Shown here in pieces: positions 8,653 through 16,754 of a stretch of 64,000 nucleotides of DNA (its first letter is position 1; each line of letters begins with the position of its first letter). Both the position numbers and the translations under genes were made by a program. The stretch is from positions 1-64,000 of the forward strand of contig NZ_JAFNAW010000006.1 in the NCBI RefSeq assembly GCF_017356265.1, read 5' to 3'. Below the pieces are notes generated by a model, which did not search any database, was not told where the DNA came from, and was given only the letters and a program-made list of their open reading frames with translations. This DNA comes from Paracoccus fontiphilus (GTDB lineage Bacteria > Pseudomonadota > Alphaproteobacteria > Rhodobacterales > Rhodobacteraceae).

Positions 8653-9032
8653 ACCTGATCGCAGAACTCGAAGCCGAGCAGATCGCTGCCCTCGGCAAGA
8701 CCATCCCGGACTTCAAGTCGGGCGACACCGTGCGCGTCGGCTACAAGGTGACCGAGGGCACCCGCACCCGCGTGCAGATGTATGAAGGCGTCTGCATTTC
8801 CCGCCGGGGCGGCGCGACCCTGGCCGCCAGCTTCACCGTGCGCAAGATCAGCTTCGGCGAAGGCGTGGAACGCGTGTTCCCGCTCTATTCGACCAACATC
8901 GACTCGATCGAGGTCGTGCGCCGCGGCAAGGTCCGCCGCGCCAAGCTGTATTACCTGCGCGACCGTCGCGGCAAGTCGGCCCGGATCGTCGAGAAAACCA
9001 ACTACCGTCCGCTGTCCGACGCGAAAGCCTGA
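8649..9032 (+). CDS. rplS: 50S ribosomal protein L19
   Basis: Large-subunit protein at the 30S-50S interface. The 127-residue sequence is a full-length L19 with [29 protein letters not shown] and the conserved [16 protein letters not shown] near the C-terminus. The ATG overlaps the trmD stop, and rpmE follows after 11 bases, so the gene is in the middle of the rpsP-rimM-trmD-rplS-rpmE operon. Confidence 0.97.
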   Translation: MNLIAELEAEQIAALGKTIPDFKSGDTVRVGYKVTEGTRTRVQMYEGVCISRRGGATLAASFTVRKISFGEGVERVFPLYSTNIDSIEVVRRGKVRRAKLYYLRDRRGKSARIVEKTNYRPLSDAKA

Positions 9033-9043
9033 GGGTTCATCCG

Positions 9044-9265
9044 ATGAAAAAAGACATCCACCCCGATTACCACACCATCGAGATCAAGATGACCGATGGC
9101 ACCACCTACCAGACCCGCTCGACCTGGGGTTCGGAAGGTCAGACCATGACGCTGGACATCGACCCCACGGTGCATCCTGCCTGGACCGGCGGTTCGGCCA
9201 AGCTGATGGACACCGGCGGCCGCGTGTCGAAGTTCAAGTCGAAATACGCCGGCCTGGGCTTCTGA
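9044..9265 (+). CDS. rpmE: 50S ribosomal protein L31, zinc-free form
   Basis: A 73-residue L31 ([20 protein letters not shown]) ending with the typical [17 protein letters not shown]. It contains no cysteine at all, so it lacks the CxxC zinc site of the C+ form while keeping the shape of the long L31 class. Zinc-independent L31 is what zinc-starved bacteria switch to; here it is in the main ribosomal operon. A strong terminator follows at 9287-9313. Confidence 0.95.
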   Translation: MKKDIHPDYHTIEIKMTDGTTYQTRSTWGSEGQTMTLDIDPTVHPAWTGGSAKLMDTGGRVSKFKSKYAGLGF

Positions 9266-9286
9266 TCGCTCCTCCCGGAATTACGG

Positions 9287-9313
9287 AACGCCGCCCCACC
9301 CGGGCGGCGTTTT
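9287..9313 (+). terminator. Terminator of the ffh/rpsP-rpmE operon
   Basis: A perfect 10-bp stem (AACGCCGCCC at 9287-9296 with GGGCGGCGTT at 9302-9311), a 5-base loop and four T, 21 bases after the rpmE stop. Confidence 0.9.
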
Positions 9314-9330
9314 CCATTCATGCCTCCCGC

Positions 9331-9387
9331 CGCTTCTTCGTTGCGGAAATACCCCGCCGGGGGTCCGGGGGACGCGCAGTCCCCCGG
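9331..9387 (-). repeat. Dispersed GGATATTT-type intergenic element, copy A
   Basis: Read on the minus strand it shows a hairpin (CCGGGGGA/TCCCCCGG, plus-strand 9365-9372 and 9380-9387), then CCCCCGGCGGGGTATTTCC and CAACGAAG. It is located just past the 3' end of ecm, in the orientation of that gene, as the other copies are relative to theirs. Confidence 0.6.
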
Positions 9388-9403
9388 TCGCCGCGGGACG
9401 CAC

Positions 9404-11362
9404 TCATGCTGCCTCGACGCTTGGCTCCACCAGCGCCACGATGTCCATCATGATCGCGTTCAGCTGGAAATCCTTGGGCGTATAGACGCGCGCCACGCCC
9501 ATCGCCTGCAGCCGGGCCGCGTCGTCGTCAGGGATGATGCCGCCGACGATCACCGGCACATGGTCCAGCCCCGCCGCGCGGATACGATCCATCAGATCGG
9601 CGATCAGCGGCAGATGGCTGCCCGAGAGGATCGACAGCCCGACGACATGGGCGTCCTCCTCCTGCGCGCGGGCCACGATCTGCTCGGGCGTCAGGCGGAT
9701 GCCTTCATAGGTGATGTCCATCCCGCAGTCCCGCGCGCGGAAGGCGATCTGCTCTGCCCCGTTGGAATGGCCGTCGAGGCCCGGCTTGCCGACCACGAAC
9801 TTCAACCGGCGCCCGAGGCGCGCACTGACGGCATCGACGGCCTCGCGGATCTCCTCCAGCCCCTCGGTCCGGTTCGACGGGCTGGCGGATACCCCGGTCG
9901 GCCCGCGATATTCGCCATGGACCTGCCGCATGATGCCCGCCCATTCGCCGGTCGTTGCCCCCGCCTTGGCCGCCGCGATGGACCAGGGCATCACGTTCTC
10001 ACCCCGCCCTGCCGCATCCCGCAGCGCGCCAAGCGCAAGCTGCACCGCGCCCTCGTCCCGCGCCGCGCGCCAGGCTTGCAGCCGGGCGATCTGATCCTGC
10101 TCCACCGCCGGATCGACCACCATGATCCCGCCGTCGCCCGCCGTCAGCGGCGACGGTTCGCCCCCCTGCCAGCGGTTCACGCCGACCACGACGGTTTCGT
10201 GCGTCTCGATCCGTCCCAGCCGTTCCGCGTTGGACTCGACCAGCCGCGCCTTCATGGTGTCGATCGCGGCGATCGCCCCGCCCATCTGGTCCAGCAGGCG
10301 CAACTCGTCGCGGGCGCCCTGCTTCAATTCCTCGACCTTCGCTGCAATCACCGGGTTGCCGTCGAACAGGTCGCCATATTCCAGCAGGTCGGTTTCGTAG
10401 GCCAGGATCTGCTGCATCCGCAGCGACCATTGCTGGTCCCAGGGACGCGGCAGGCCAAGCGCCTCGTTCCAGGCCGGAAGCTGCACCGCCCGCGCCCGCG
10501 CGTTCTTCGACAGCGTGACGGCCAGCATCTCCAGCAGGATGCGATACACGTTGTTTTCAGGCTGCTGTTCCGTCAGCCCCAGGCTGTTGACCTGCACGCC
10601 ATAGCGGAACCGGCGATAGCGTTCGTCCGTGATCCCATAGCGATCCCGCGTGATCTCGTCCCACAACTCGGTGAAGGCGCGCATCTTGCACATCTCGGTC
10701 ACGAAGCGGATGCCCGCGTTCACGAAGAAGCTGATGCGGCCCACCATCTCGGGGAAACCCTCGGGCGGAACCTTGCCCTTCAGGTCGTCCAACACGGCAA
10801 TGGCGGTGGCCAGCGCATAGGCCAGTTCCTGCTGCGGCGTCGCGCCCGCCTCTTGCAGGTGATAGGAACAGACGTTCATCGGGTTCCACTTGGGCAGGTG
10901 TTCCCGCGTATAGGCCGCCACGTCCGTGATCATCGCGAGCGACGGCTTCGGCGGGCAGATATAGGTGCCGCGCGACAGGTACTCCTTGATCAGGTCGTTC
11001 TGGACCGTCCCTTGCAGTGCCTTGATGTCCGCGCCCTGCTCCTCGGCCACGGCGATATACAGCGACAGCAGCCAGGGCGCCGTCGCGTTGATCGTCATCG
11101 AGGTGTTCATCTGTTCCAGCGGAATCTGGTCGAACAACGCCCGCATGTCGCCCAGGTGGCAGATCGGCACGCCGACCTTGCCGACCTCGCCCCGCGCCAG
11201 CACGTGATCACTGTCGTATCCGGTCTGCGTGGGCAGGTCGAAGGCCACCGACAGGCCGGTCTGCCCCTTGGCCAAGTTGCCGCGATACAGCGCATTGGAT
11301 TTGGCGGCGGTGGAATGACCCGCGTAGGTGCGGAACAGCCAGGGTTTGTCCTTCTCGGCCAT
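9404..11362 (-). CDS. ecm: Ethylmalonyl-CoA mutase (B12-dependent)
   Basis: Converts (2R)-ethylmalonyl-CoA to (2S)-methylsuccinyl-CoA in the ethylmalonyl-CoA pathway for acetyl-CoA assimilation. The 652-residue single-chain mutase has the substrate barrel first (FDLPTQTGYDSDH, TINATAPWLLSLY) and a C-terminal cobalamin domain with DGHSNG near residue 535, then the SxL motif in LSILSGSH and the GG of VIVGGIIPDDD. The sequence is shorter than methylmalonyl-CoA mutase (about 710) and matches Ecm in its N-terminus. It is divergent from ccrA, whose product makes the pathway's ethylmalonyl-CoA, which supports the assignment over methylmalonyl-CoA mutase. Confidence 0.93.
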   Translation of the reverse strand: MAEKDKPWLFRTYAGHSTAAKSNALYRGNLAKGQTGLSVAFDLPTQTGYDSDHVLARGEVGKVGVPICHLGDMRALFDQIPLEQMNTSMTINATAPWLLSLYIAVAEEQGADIKALQGTVQNDLIKEYLSRGTYICPPKPSLAMITDVAAYTREHLPKWNPMNVCSYHLQEAGATPQQELAYALATAIAVLDDLKGKVPPEGFPEMVGRISFFVNAGIRFVTEMCKMRAFTELWDEITRDRYGITDERYRRFRYGVQVNSLGLTEQQPENNVYRILLEMLAVTLSKNARARAVQLPAWNEALGLPRPWDQQWSLRMQQILAYETDLLEYGDLFDGNPVIAAKVEELKQGARDELRLLDQMGGAIAAIDTMKARLVESNAERLGRIETHETVVVGVNRWQGGEPSPLTAGDGGIMVVDPAVEQDQIARLQAWRAARDEGAVQLALGALRDAAGRGENVMPWSIAAAKAGATTGEWAGIMRQVHGEYRGPTGVSASPSNRTEGLEEIREAVDAVSARLGRRLKFVVGKPGLDGHSNGAEQIAFRARDCGMDITYEGIRLTPEQIVARAQEEDAHVVGLSILSGSHLPLIADLMDRIRAAGLDHVPVIVGGIIPDDDAARLQAMGVARVYTPKDFQLNAIMMDIVALVEPSVEAA

Positions 11363-11371
11363 GCGGCACCT

Positions 11372-11503
11372 CGCAACAATGTTCCAACACGGGAATCGTT
11401 ATCGAAACAAACAAACCACGTCAATTCGCCGCGTCGCGGCGCACGGCTTCGACTTTCGGACATTTTATTGCTGTAAAGCATCCACAACAGTTGCATTGTT
11501 GCG
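11372..11503. promoter_or_regulatory. ecm-ccrA divergent control region with mirrored 10-bp sites
   Basis: The 211-base gap carries CGCAACAATG at 11372-11381 next to ecm and its exact reverse complement CATTGTTGCG at 11494-11503 next to ccrA. Each lies in a local dyad (AACA-A-TGTT at 11375-11383; CAACA-N7-TGTTG at 11485-11501). This is what one regulator binding symmetrically at both promoters would look like. The regulator is not in the window. Confidence 0.55.
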
Positions 11504-11573
11504 CATCTCTTCATACCAATGATGTCGAGGCAAGCGGCGATTCTGCGCCGCAGCAGATGTGCAGGAGAAGCTG

Positions 11574-12863
11574 ATGGCCCTCGACTCCCCCACTCCGATC
11601 GCTCCTTACGATGCGCCCGTGAAGGATCTGTATGACGTGGGCGAGATGCCGCCCCTGGGTCACGTTCCACCCAGGATGCACGCCTGGTCGATCCGCCGCG
11701 AGCGCCAGGGCGAGCCCGACAAGGCCATGCAGCTCGAGGTCGTGGACACCCCGGCCATCGACAGCAACGAGGTGCTGGTCCTGGTGATGGCGGCGGGCGT
11801 CAACTACAACGGCATCTGGGCGGGCCTTGGCGTGCCGATCAGCATGTTCGACGTGCACAAGCAGCCCTATCACATCGCCGGGTCCGACGCCTCGGGGATC
11901 GTCTGGGCCGTGGGCGACAAGGTCCGCCGCTGGAAGGTGGGGGACGAGGTCGTCATCCACTGCAACCAGGACGACGGCGACGACGAGGAATGCAACGGTG
12001 GCGACCCGATGTTTTCGCCGACCCAGCGCATCTGGGGCTACGAGACGCCGGACGGCAGTTTCGCCCAGTTCACGCGCGTCCAGTCCCAGCAGCTGATGCC
12101 CCGGCCGCGCCACCTGACATGGGAGGAATCGGCCTGCTACACGCTGACGCTTGCCACCGCGTATCGGATGCTGTTCGGGCACGAGCCGCATGAATTGAAG
12201 CCCGGCATGAACGTGCTGGTCTGGGGCGCCTCGGGCGGGCTGGGTTCCTATGCGATCCAGTTGATCAACGCGGCGGGTGGCAACGCCATCGGCGTCATCA
12301 GCGAGGAAGACAAGCGCGACTTCGTCCTGGGCCTGGGCGCCAAGGGCGTCATCAACCGCAAGGAATTCAACTGCTGGGGGCAACTGCCCACCGTGAACAC
12401 GCCTGAATACAAGGACTGGTTCAACGAGGTCCGCAAGTTCGGCAAGGCCATCTGGGACATCACCGGCAAGGGCAACAACGTCGATATCGTCTTCGAGCAT
12501 CCGGGTGAGGCAACCTTCCCCGTTAGCACCTTCGTCTGCAAGAAGGGCGGCATGGTGGTGATCTGCGCGGGCACGACCGGCTTCAACTGCACCTTCGACG
12601 TGCGCTACCTGTGGATGCACCAGAAGCGCATCCAGGGCAGCCACTTCGCGCATCTGAAGCAGGCCTCGGCGGCCAACAAGCTGATGCTGGAACGCCGCCT
12701 CGACCCCTGCATGTCCGAGGTCTTTCCCTGGGCCGAAATCCCGGCGGCGCATGTGAAGATGATGAGGAACCAGCACAAGCCCGGCAACATGGCGGTGCTG
12801 GTCCAGGCGCCCACGACGGGCCTGCGCACCTTCGAGGACGCGCTGGAAGCGCGCCGGTCGTAA
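11574..12863 (+). CDS. ccrA: Crotonyl-CoA carboxylase/reductase
   Basis: Catalyses the NADPH-dependent reductive carboxylation of crotonyl-CoA to ethylmalonyl-CoA, the key step of the ethylmalonyl-CoA pathway. The 429-residue medium-chain reductase fold shows the N-terminal catalytic domain (VMAAGVNYNGIWAGLG), the Rossmann NADPH site (VLVWGASGGLGSYAIQL, about 211-227) and the Ccr-typical insert with EFNCWGQLPTVNTPEY. Start set at ATG 11574 with AGGAG 6 bases upstream; an upstream GTG at 11559 would swallow that site. It is divergent from ecm and shares its control region. Confidence 0.96.
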   Translation: MALDSPTPIAPYDAPVKDLYDVGEMPPLGHVPPRMHAWSIRRERQGEPDKAMQLEVVDTPAIDSNEVLVLVMAAGVNYNGIWAGLGVPISMFDVHKQPYHIAGSDASGIVWAVGDKVRRWKVGDEVVIHCNQDDGDDEECNGGDPMFSPTQRIWGYETPDGSFAQFTRVQSQQLMPRPRHLTWEESACYTLTLATAYRMLFGHEPHELKPGMNVLVWGASGGLGSYAIQLINAAGGNAIGVISEEDKRDFVLGLGAKGVINRKEFNCWGQLPTVNTPEYKDWFNEVRKFGKAIWDITGKGNNVDIVFEHPGEATFPVSTFVCKKGGMVVICAGTTGFNCTFDVRYLWMHQKRIQGSHFAHLKQASAANKLMLERRLDPCMSEVFPWAEIPAAHVKMMRNQHKPGNMAVLVQAPTTGLRTFEDALEARRS

Positions 12864-12879
12864 GCCGCAGCAAGTCATT

Positions 12880-12907
12880 CGGCAGGTTGCCCCCTGGTGC
12901 CCTGCCG
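12880..12907. terminator. Hairpin between convergent ccrA and the first four-cysteine gene
   Basis: CGGCAGG (12880-12886) pairs with CCTGCCG (12901-12907) across a 14-base loop in the short gap between convergent genes. There is no T-run, so termination is only suggested. Confidence 0.4.
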
Positions 12908-12922
12908 GGCGGCGGATGGCCC

Positions 12923-13126
12923 TCAGGCTTCGACCTCTCGCAAGGCGGCGCTGCGGCATTTCCATTCGCGCACGGCTTCCCGTGGATGACTGTCCAGCCA
13001 CATTGCCAGTTGCTGCTGGCCATGGATCATGCAGGCCATCAGGCTTTCCTCGACAAAGATCAGGCTTCGCTGCTGGCAATGTTCGGGTTCGGTCAAAAGG
13101 CAACTGACAAACAGCAATTCGATCAT
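12923..13126 (-). CDS. Small four-cysteine protein, paralogue 1 (67 aa)
   Basis: I do not know a named family. The product starts MIELLFVSCLLTEPEHCQ and has Cys at 9, 17, 32 and 57, the last in VREWKC. It aligns over nearly its whole length with the next gene (13299-13505), sharing all four cysteines, HC at 16-17, GQ, LA-W, HP and VREWKC. Conservation of pattern with drifted residues shows that both are real genes and arose by tandem duplication. There is no cleavable signal peptide. Possible roles are metal binding or disulfide-based sensing in the cytoplasm, but this is only a guess from the cysteines. GGAG lies upstream of the ATG. Confidence 0.75.
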   Translation of the reverse strand: MIELLFVSCLLTEPEHCQQRSLIFVEESLMACMIHGQQQLAMWLDSHPREAVREWKCRSAALREVEA

Positions 13127-13298
13127 GGGCTCACGCTCCGTTCTGCCGGTCTCACTCGGGATCTAAGACTAAGGTATGATTCGCAGAGAAGCGTGATCAT
13201 GGCGTGAAACGACGAACCGAATGCCGTGGCTGCCCAGAGGGCGGCACGGGATCGGGATCGATGGTGCGCGGCTGGGCAGCGACAGGACGAGGCCCGGT

Positions 13299-13505
13299 TC
13301 AGATGTCGGTCTCCGCGGCCTCGGGGCGGCGGCACTTCCATTCCCGGACCTGATCGTCGGGATGGGCCGCGACCCACCGGGCCAGTTCGTTCTGACCCTC
13401 CAACATGCACGTGAACAGGCCGTTTCGCTGCTCGAACAGCAGGCTGTGTTCGGTGCAATGCTGGGGGTCGCTGATCAGGCAGGTGACGAAGAACAGTTCG
13501 ATCAT
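13299..13505 (-). CDS. Small four-cysteine protein, paralogue 2 (68 aa)
   Basis: Begins MIELFFVTCLISDPQHCT with Cys at 9, 17, 33 and 58. It is a paralogue of the gene at 12923-13126: one extra residue in the middle, identical VREWKC near the end, and the same spacing otherwise. I start it at ATG 13505, preceded by GAAAGGA, rather than at the ORF's first ATG at 13532, because the paralogue begins at the same MIEL. A 172-base gap separates the pair, so each may have its own promoter. The next gene (helicase) is divergent. Function unknown. Confidence 0.75.
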   Translation of the reverse strand: MIELFFVTCLISDPQHCTEHSLLFEQRNGLFTCMLEGQNELARWVAAHPDDQVREWKCRRPEAAETDI

Positions 13506-13594
13506 CGCGCGTTCCTTTCGACGATCCCTCATACACGCGCCAGCGGCGAAAAAGTTGCATGGGCTTTCGTCACGGCCCGCGCTAGACGGGTCGC

Positions 13595-15121
13595 ATGAAC
13601 ACCCCCGCCCCTACTCTGTCCCCCGACCAGGCCGATGCCTGGGATGCCCTGGCCGAAGCCTTCGGCGCGGCCGGCATCGACCTGATCGCCGAGGAAGTGC
13701 AGCCCCCGCAGCCCGGCAAGGGCCGGGTCATGGCGGTGATCGGCAAGGCGGGCTCGGGCAAGACGCTGCTTTTGTCGCAGATCACCAAGGCCCTGCGCGG
13801 CGCGGGGGTCGAGGTCGTCAGCGGCGACTACGAGGGGCGGCGCCGCAAGGACCGGCGCAGCGTGGCGATCCTGGCACCGACCAACAAGGCGGCCTTCGTG
13901 CTGCGGATGCGCGGCGTGCCGGCGACGACGATCCACCGCATTCTTTATACGCCTGTCTACGACCCGGAATACGAAAAGCTGGCGGAATGGCTGACCGGCA
14001 CCGGCGACCGACCCGCGGTCGAGGGCATGACGGATGCCGCGCTGGACCGGGCCAAGGTCTTCTTCGACCAGCACGCCTCGATCCCCGGCGCCCTGGCCGC
14101 GGCGGGCCTGCGCGGGTCGGACTTCATCCGCGGCTGGAAACGGCGCGAGGACGCGCTGGATGTCGGCCTTGTCGACGAGGCCTCGATGCTGGACGAGAAG
14201 CAGCTCGAGGACTTGCGCGAGATCTTCCCGGTCCTGGTGCTGTTCGGCGACCCGGCGCAGCTTGCCCCCGTGGGCCAGTCGGGCGAGATGGTCTTCGACA
14301 AGCTGGCAGCCAGCCAGCGGCTGGTCCTGAACCGCATCCACCGGCAGGCCGACGACAGCCCCATCCTGGACCTGGCCCATGCCCTTGCCGATGACGCGCT
14401 GACCTTCGATGGCTTCGAAAGCATGGTCCGCGCGGCGGCGCGGCGCGACGATCGCGTGGTCTGGGCGGAACGGGTGGAAAGCGACCTGATGGCCCGCAGC
14501 CCGGTCCTGGTCTGGCGCAATGCCACGCGCATTCGCCTGATCCATGCGTTCCGCGCGGCCTATGGCGCGCCGGGCGACGCGCTGCTGCCGGGTGAGCCGC
14601 TGATCTGCGACGGGCTGGAATTGCCCCTGAAGCACCGCAAGAAGCGCATCGACCTTGAGGCGCGAGGCCTGATCAAGGGCGCGCAGGTCGTCTATCTGGG
14701 TCCGGGCCGCAAGCCCGGCTTTTCGCGGCTGCACGTCATCGGCGCCGAGGAGCCGCGCCTGTCGGCCGCCAGCATCGTCAAGATCGAACTGCCGGACGAG
14801 GAAGAGCCCTTCATCCCCTATGCCGCCCGCATGGGCGCGACCTTCCTGCACGGCGCGGCGGTGACGATCCACAAGTCGCAGGGCAGCCAATGGCCCGCCG
14901 TGCAGGTCTTCGCCCCTGACATCAGCGCCGCCGCCTGGTCGAGCCGAAACGAGGCCGGCATTCCCTTGTGGAAGCGCCTGACCTATGTCGCCATCACCCG
15001 GGCGCAGGAACGGCTGTTCTGGGTGACGAAGGCGCGCCTGGCCAGGCCCTCGGCGCCGCTGGGGACAGACGATCTGGACACCCCGGTCGCGGACCTGGCC
15101 CTGGCGGCCGAGGAGGAATAG
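13595..15121 (+). CDS. RecD/Dda-like superfamily 1 DNA helicase
   Basis: A 508-residue SF1B-type helicase. Walker A GKAGSGKT is at 50-57, motif Ia in ILAPTNKAA, Walker B in GLVDEASMLDEKQ near 193, motif III in LFGDPAQLAPVGQSG, the UvrD-like C-terminal motif V in TIHKSQGSQW and motif VI in YVAITRAQERLFW. It lacks a RecD N-terminal domain and no recB/recC are nearby, so it is not a RecBCD subunit; a role in DNA repair or replication restart is a family-level inference. It is divergent from the second four-cysteine gene and followed by a long repeat element. Confidence 0.85.
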   Translation: MNTPAPTLSPDQADAWDALAEAFGAAGIDLIAEEVQPPQPGKGRVMAVIGKAGSGKTLLLSQITKALRGAGVEVVSGDYEGRRRKDRRSVAILAPTNKAAFVLRMRGVPATTIHRILYTPVYDPEYEKLAEWLTGTGDRPAVEGMTDAALDRAKVFFDQHASIPGALAAAGLRGSDFIRGWKRREDALDVGLVDEASMLDEKQLEDLREIFPVLVLFGDPAQLAPVGQSGEMVFDKLAASQRLVLNRIHRQADDSPILDLAHALADDALTFDGFESMVRAAARRDDRVVWAERVESDLMARSPVLVWRNATRIRLIHAFRAAYGAPGDALLPGEPLICDGLELPLKHRKKRIDLEARGLIKGAQVVYLGPGRKPGFSRLHVIGAEEPRLSAASIVKIELPDEEEPFIPYAARMGATFLHGAAVTIHKSQGSQWPAVQVFAPDISAAAWSSRNEAGIPLWKRLTYVAITRAQERLFWVTKARLARPSAPLGTDDLDTPVADLALAAEEE

Positions 15122-15133
15122 CGTCCCGCGACA

Positions 15134-15241
15134 GCCGGGGGCCAGCCCCCGCTCGGGCCTGCCGGCCCCTTCTCCGCTGAAAAAAGGTCCAGCGGACCTT
15201 TCTCCGGGCGCTTCGAAGCCCCGGGATACCGGGGCCAAGAT
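15134..15241 (+). repeat. Dispersed intergenic element, long form, copy B
   Basis: In order: GGGGG/CCCCC hairpin (15137-15150), a GC-rich spacer, the palindrome AAAGGTCC-AGC-GGACCTTT (15183-15201), then TCCGGGCGCTTCG, CCCCGGGATACC and GGGGCCAAGATGAAAGG. The reverse complement of 58973-59084 has the same parts in the same order. It fills the gap between the convergent helicase and EcsC genes, and the palindrome may act as a two-way terminator. Confidence 0.7.
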
Positions 15242-15251
15242 GAAAGGCCCC

Positions 15252-16040
15252 TCAGCGCGCGGCCTTGCGGTGGTCCAGGCGTTCGATGGACAGGCGCAGC
15301 GCCTCGATCAAGGCTTCCTTGGGGATGCCGGTTTCGCGGGACAGGCGCATGATGCCGAAATGGACGCGGGCCAGTTCCTGGTAATAGCGCGCAAAGGTAT
15401 AGTTGATCGAGGCCCCCACCACGGCACCGAAAATCGGGGCGGCCTGCGCGGCCAGCTTCTGGCCCATCGACACCGACAGGCGCGGCGCCACGCGGCTGAT
15501 CAGCCCCTGCACCGTCTGCCCCGTCACCGACAGCCGCGCCGCCAGCAGGCCCATGTCGGTCGTGTCATCCTCGGCCATGGGGCCTGCGGCGGCGAAGATG
15601 CGCAGGCATTCCATGCGCACCTCCTCGCTGGCGGGGTCGAGGCCGTGTTCGGCGGCGATGTCCAGCATCGCGCGCAGCAGCAGGGTGATCGTCACCGGCA
15701 GTTCGATCATCGCGCCCGCGAAGCCGCCCATGCCCCCCGCCGCGCCGCTGACGGTCGAGGCCATGCGGTTGAACCAGTCCCCCCGGTCGCGCACCATCCG
15801 CCGGGAGTTGCTGGCGGCGGCGAAGGCCCGGTTCAGCGCCGCGCGCGTGATGTGGTCCATCCGGTTGCGCACGAAGCCCGGCAACTTCTCGATCAGCCCT
15901 TCGGCGCTGTTGCCGACGACCGACATGACCTCCATCCCCAACCCGCCCGCATCCAGGTAACGCCGCGCCAGACGGTCGATCTGGGCGTGGACGGACGGGT
16001 CATTGATCGGCGGAAGCACCAGCTGCTGATTGGTCGCCAT
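15252..16040 (-). CDS. EcsC-family protein
   Basis: A 262-residue member of the EcsC family, named after a Bacillus protein linked to ABC transporter function; the molecular role is unknown. Features are the amphipathic C-terminal half with GGFAGAMIELPVTITLLLRAMLDIA and FGAVVGASINYTFARYYQELARVHF, which are the most conserved EcsC segments. I start it at ATG 16040 (MATNQQLVLPP), preceded by AGGAT, because the upstream extension is arginine-rich and overlaps further into the acetyltransferase gene. Even so, its start lies 41 bases inside the end of that gene. Confidence 0.85.
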   Translation of the reverse strand: MATNQQLVLPPINDPSVHAQIDRLARRYLDAGGLGMEVMSVVGNSAEGLIEKLPGFVRNRMDHITRAALNRAFAAASNSRRMVRDRGDWFNRMASTVSGAAGGMGGFAGAMIELPVTITLLLRAMLDIAAEHGLDPASEEVRMECLRIFAAAGPMAEDDTTDMGLLAARLSVTGQTVQGLISRVAPRLSVSMGQKLAAQAAPIFGAVVGASINYTFARYYQELARVHFGIMRLSRETGIPKEALIEALRLSIERLDHRKAAR

Positions 16041-16629
16041 CTGTATCCTCTTGCGAAACCTGCGCGTCGGGCGGAACAACGGTGACACAGGCCGAGCCGA
16101 TCTTCGGGCTGCGCGTATATTGCGCCAGCATCTCCGTCACGCCCGGCGAGGTCTCACGCATGACCGGCCCCGACACCCCAACCCAGGCGTCGGGCCAGAG
16201 TTCCAGTCCCAGCACCCGGTCCGGGTTCGTGGGCGGCGGCATGACCACGTCGTCAAGCCGCTGAAAGCCGAAGCGGCTGTAATAGGGGGCGTCCCCCACC
16301 AGCAGGACCCGGCTCCAGCCCAGCTTGCGTGCCCGGTTCAGGCTGTCGCGCATCAACATGCCGCCCAGGCCTTCGCCCTGCGCGGTCGGATGCACGGCGA
16401 TCGGTCCCAGCAGCAGCACCGGCCTGCGCGCCACCCGCACCGGCCAGAAGCGGATGGCGGCCAGCAGGACGTCGTCGGCGCGCAGCACCAGGCACAGGTC
16501 GGCGACCCGGGGCACACCGTCGCGCAGGCGGTACGAGGACAGCGCTGTCCGGCCCGGCGCGAAGCACAGGTCATAGAGAGCCTCGACCTCGGGTTCGTCG
16601 GCGGCTGTCTCGGGGCAGATTTCGTACAT
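16000..16629 (-). CDS. GNAT-family N-acetyltransferase
   Basis: A 209-residue GNAT protein. The acetyl-CoA pyrophosphate loop is the AQGEGLGGMLMRD segment after LLLGPIAVHPTAQG, followed by WSRVLLVGDAPYYSRFGFQ, which marks the YhbS-like subgroup. ATG 16629 has AGGAGG upstream. The 3' end overlaps the EcsC gene by 41 bases, so the two are coupled. The substrate cannot be predicted. Confidence 0.87.
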   Translation of the reverse strand: MYEICPETAADEPEVEALYDLCFAPGRTALSSYRLRDGVPRVADLCLVLRADDVLLAAIRFWPVRVARRPVLLLGPIAVHPTAQGEGLGGMLMRDSLNRARKLGWSRVLLVGDAPYYSRFGFQRLDDVVMPPPTNPDRVLGLELWPDAWVGVSGPVMRETSPGVTEMLAQYTRSPKIGSACVTVVPPDAQVSQEDTDGDQSAAGASADQ

Positions 16630-16754
16630 CGCGCCTCCTGTCGGTCCTGGCGGCCCCTTAGCACGGGCCTGCCGGTGATGAAACACGCGGGGCGGCATTG
16701 CGGGTCCACGCGGTCGGTGGCAGGTTGGCCCGGCACATGACAAGGAGGCCCGCG

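Noticed and set aside
9404-11362. Methylmalonyl-CoA mutase as the identity of the B12 mutase
   Set aside because: At 652 residues and divergent from ccrA, ethylmalonyl-CoA mutase fits better; methylmalonyl-CoA mutases are longer and begin differently.
9320-11476. Open frame of 718 codons opposite ecm
   Set aside because: Fully antisense to ecm and without recognisable motifs.
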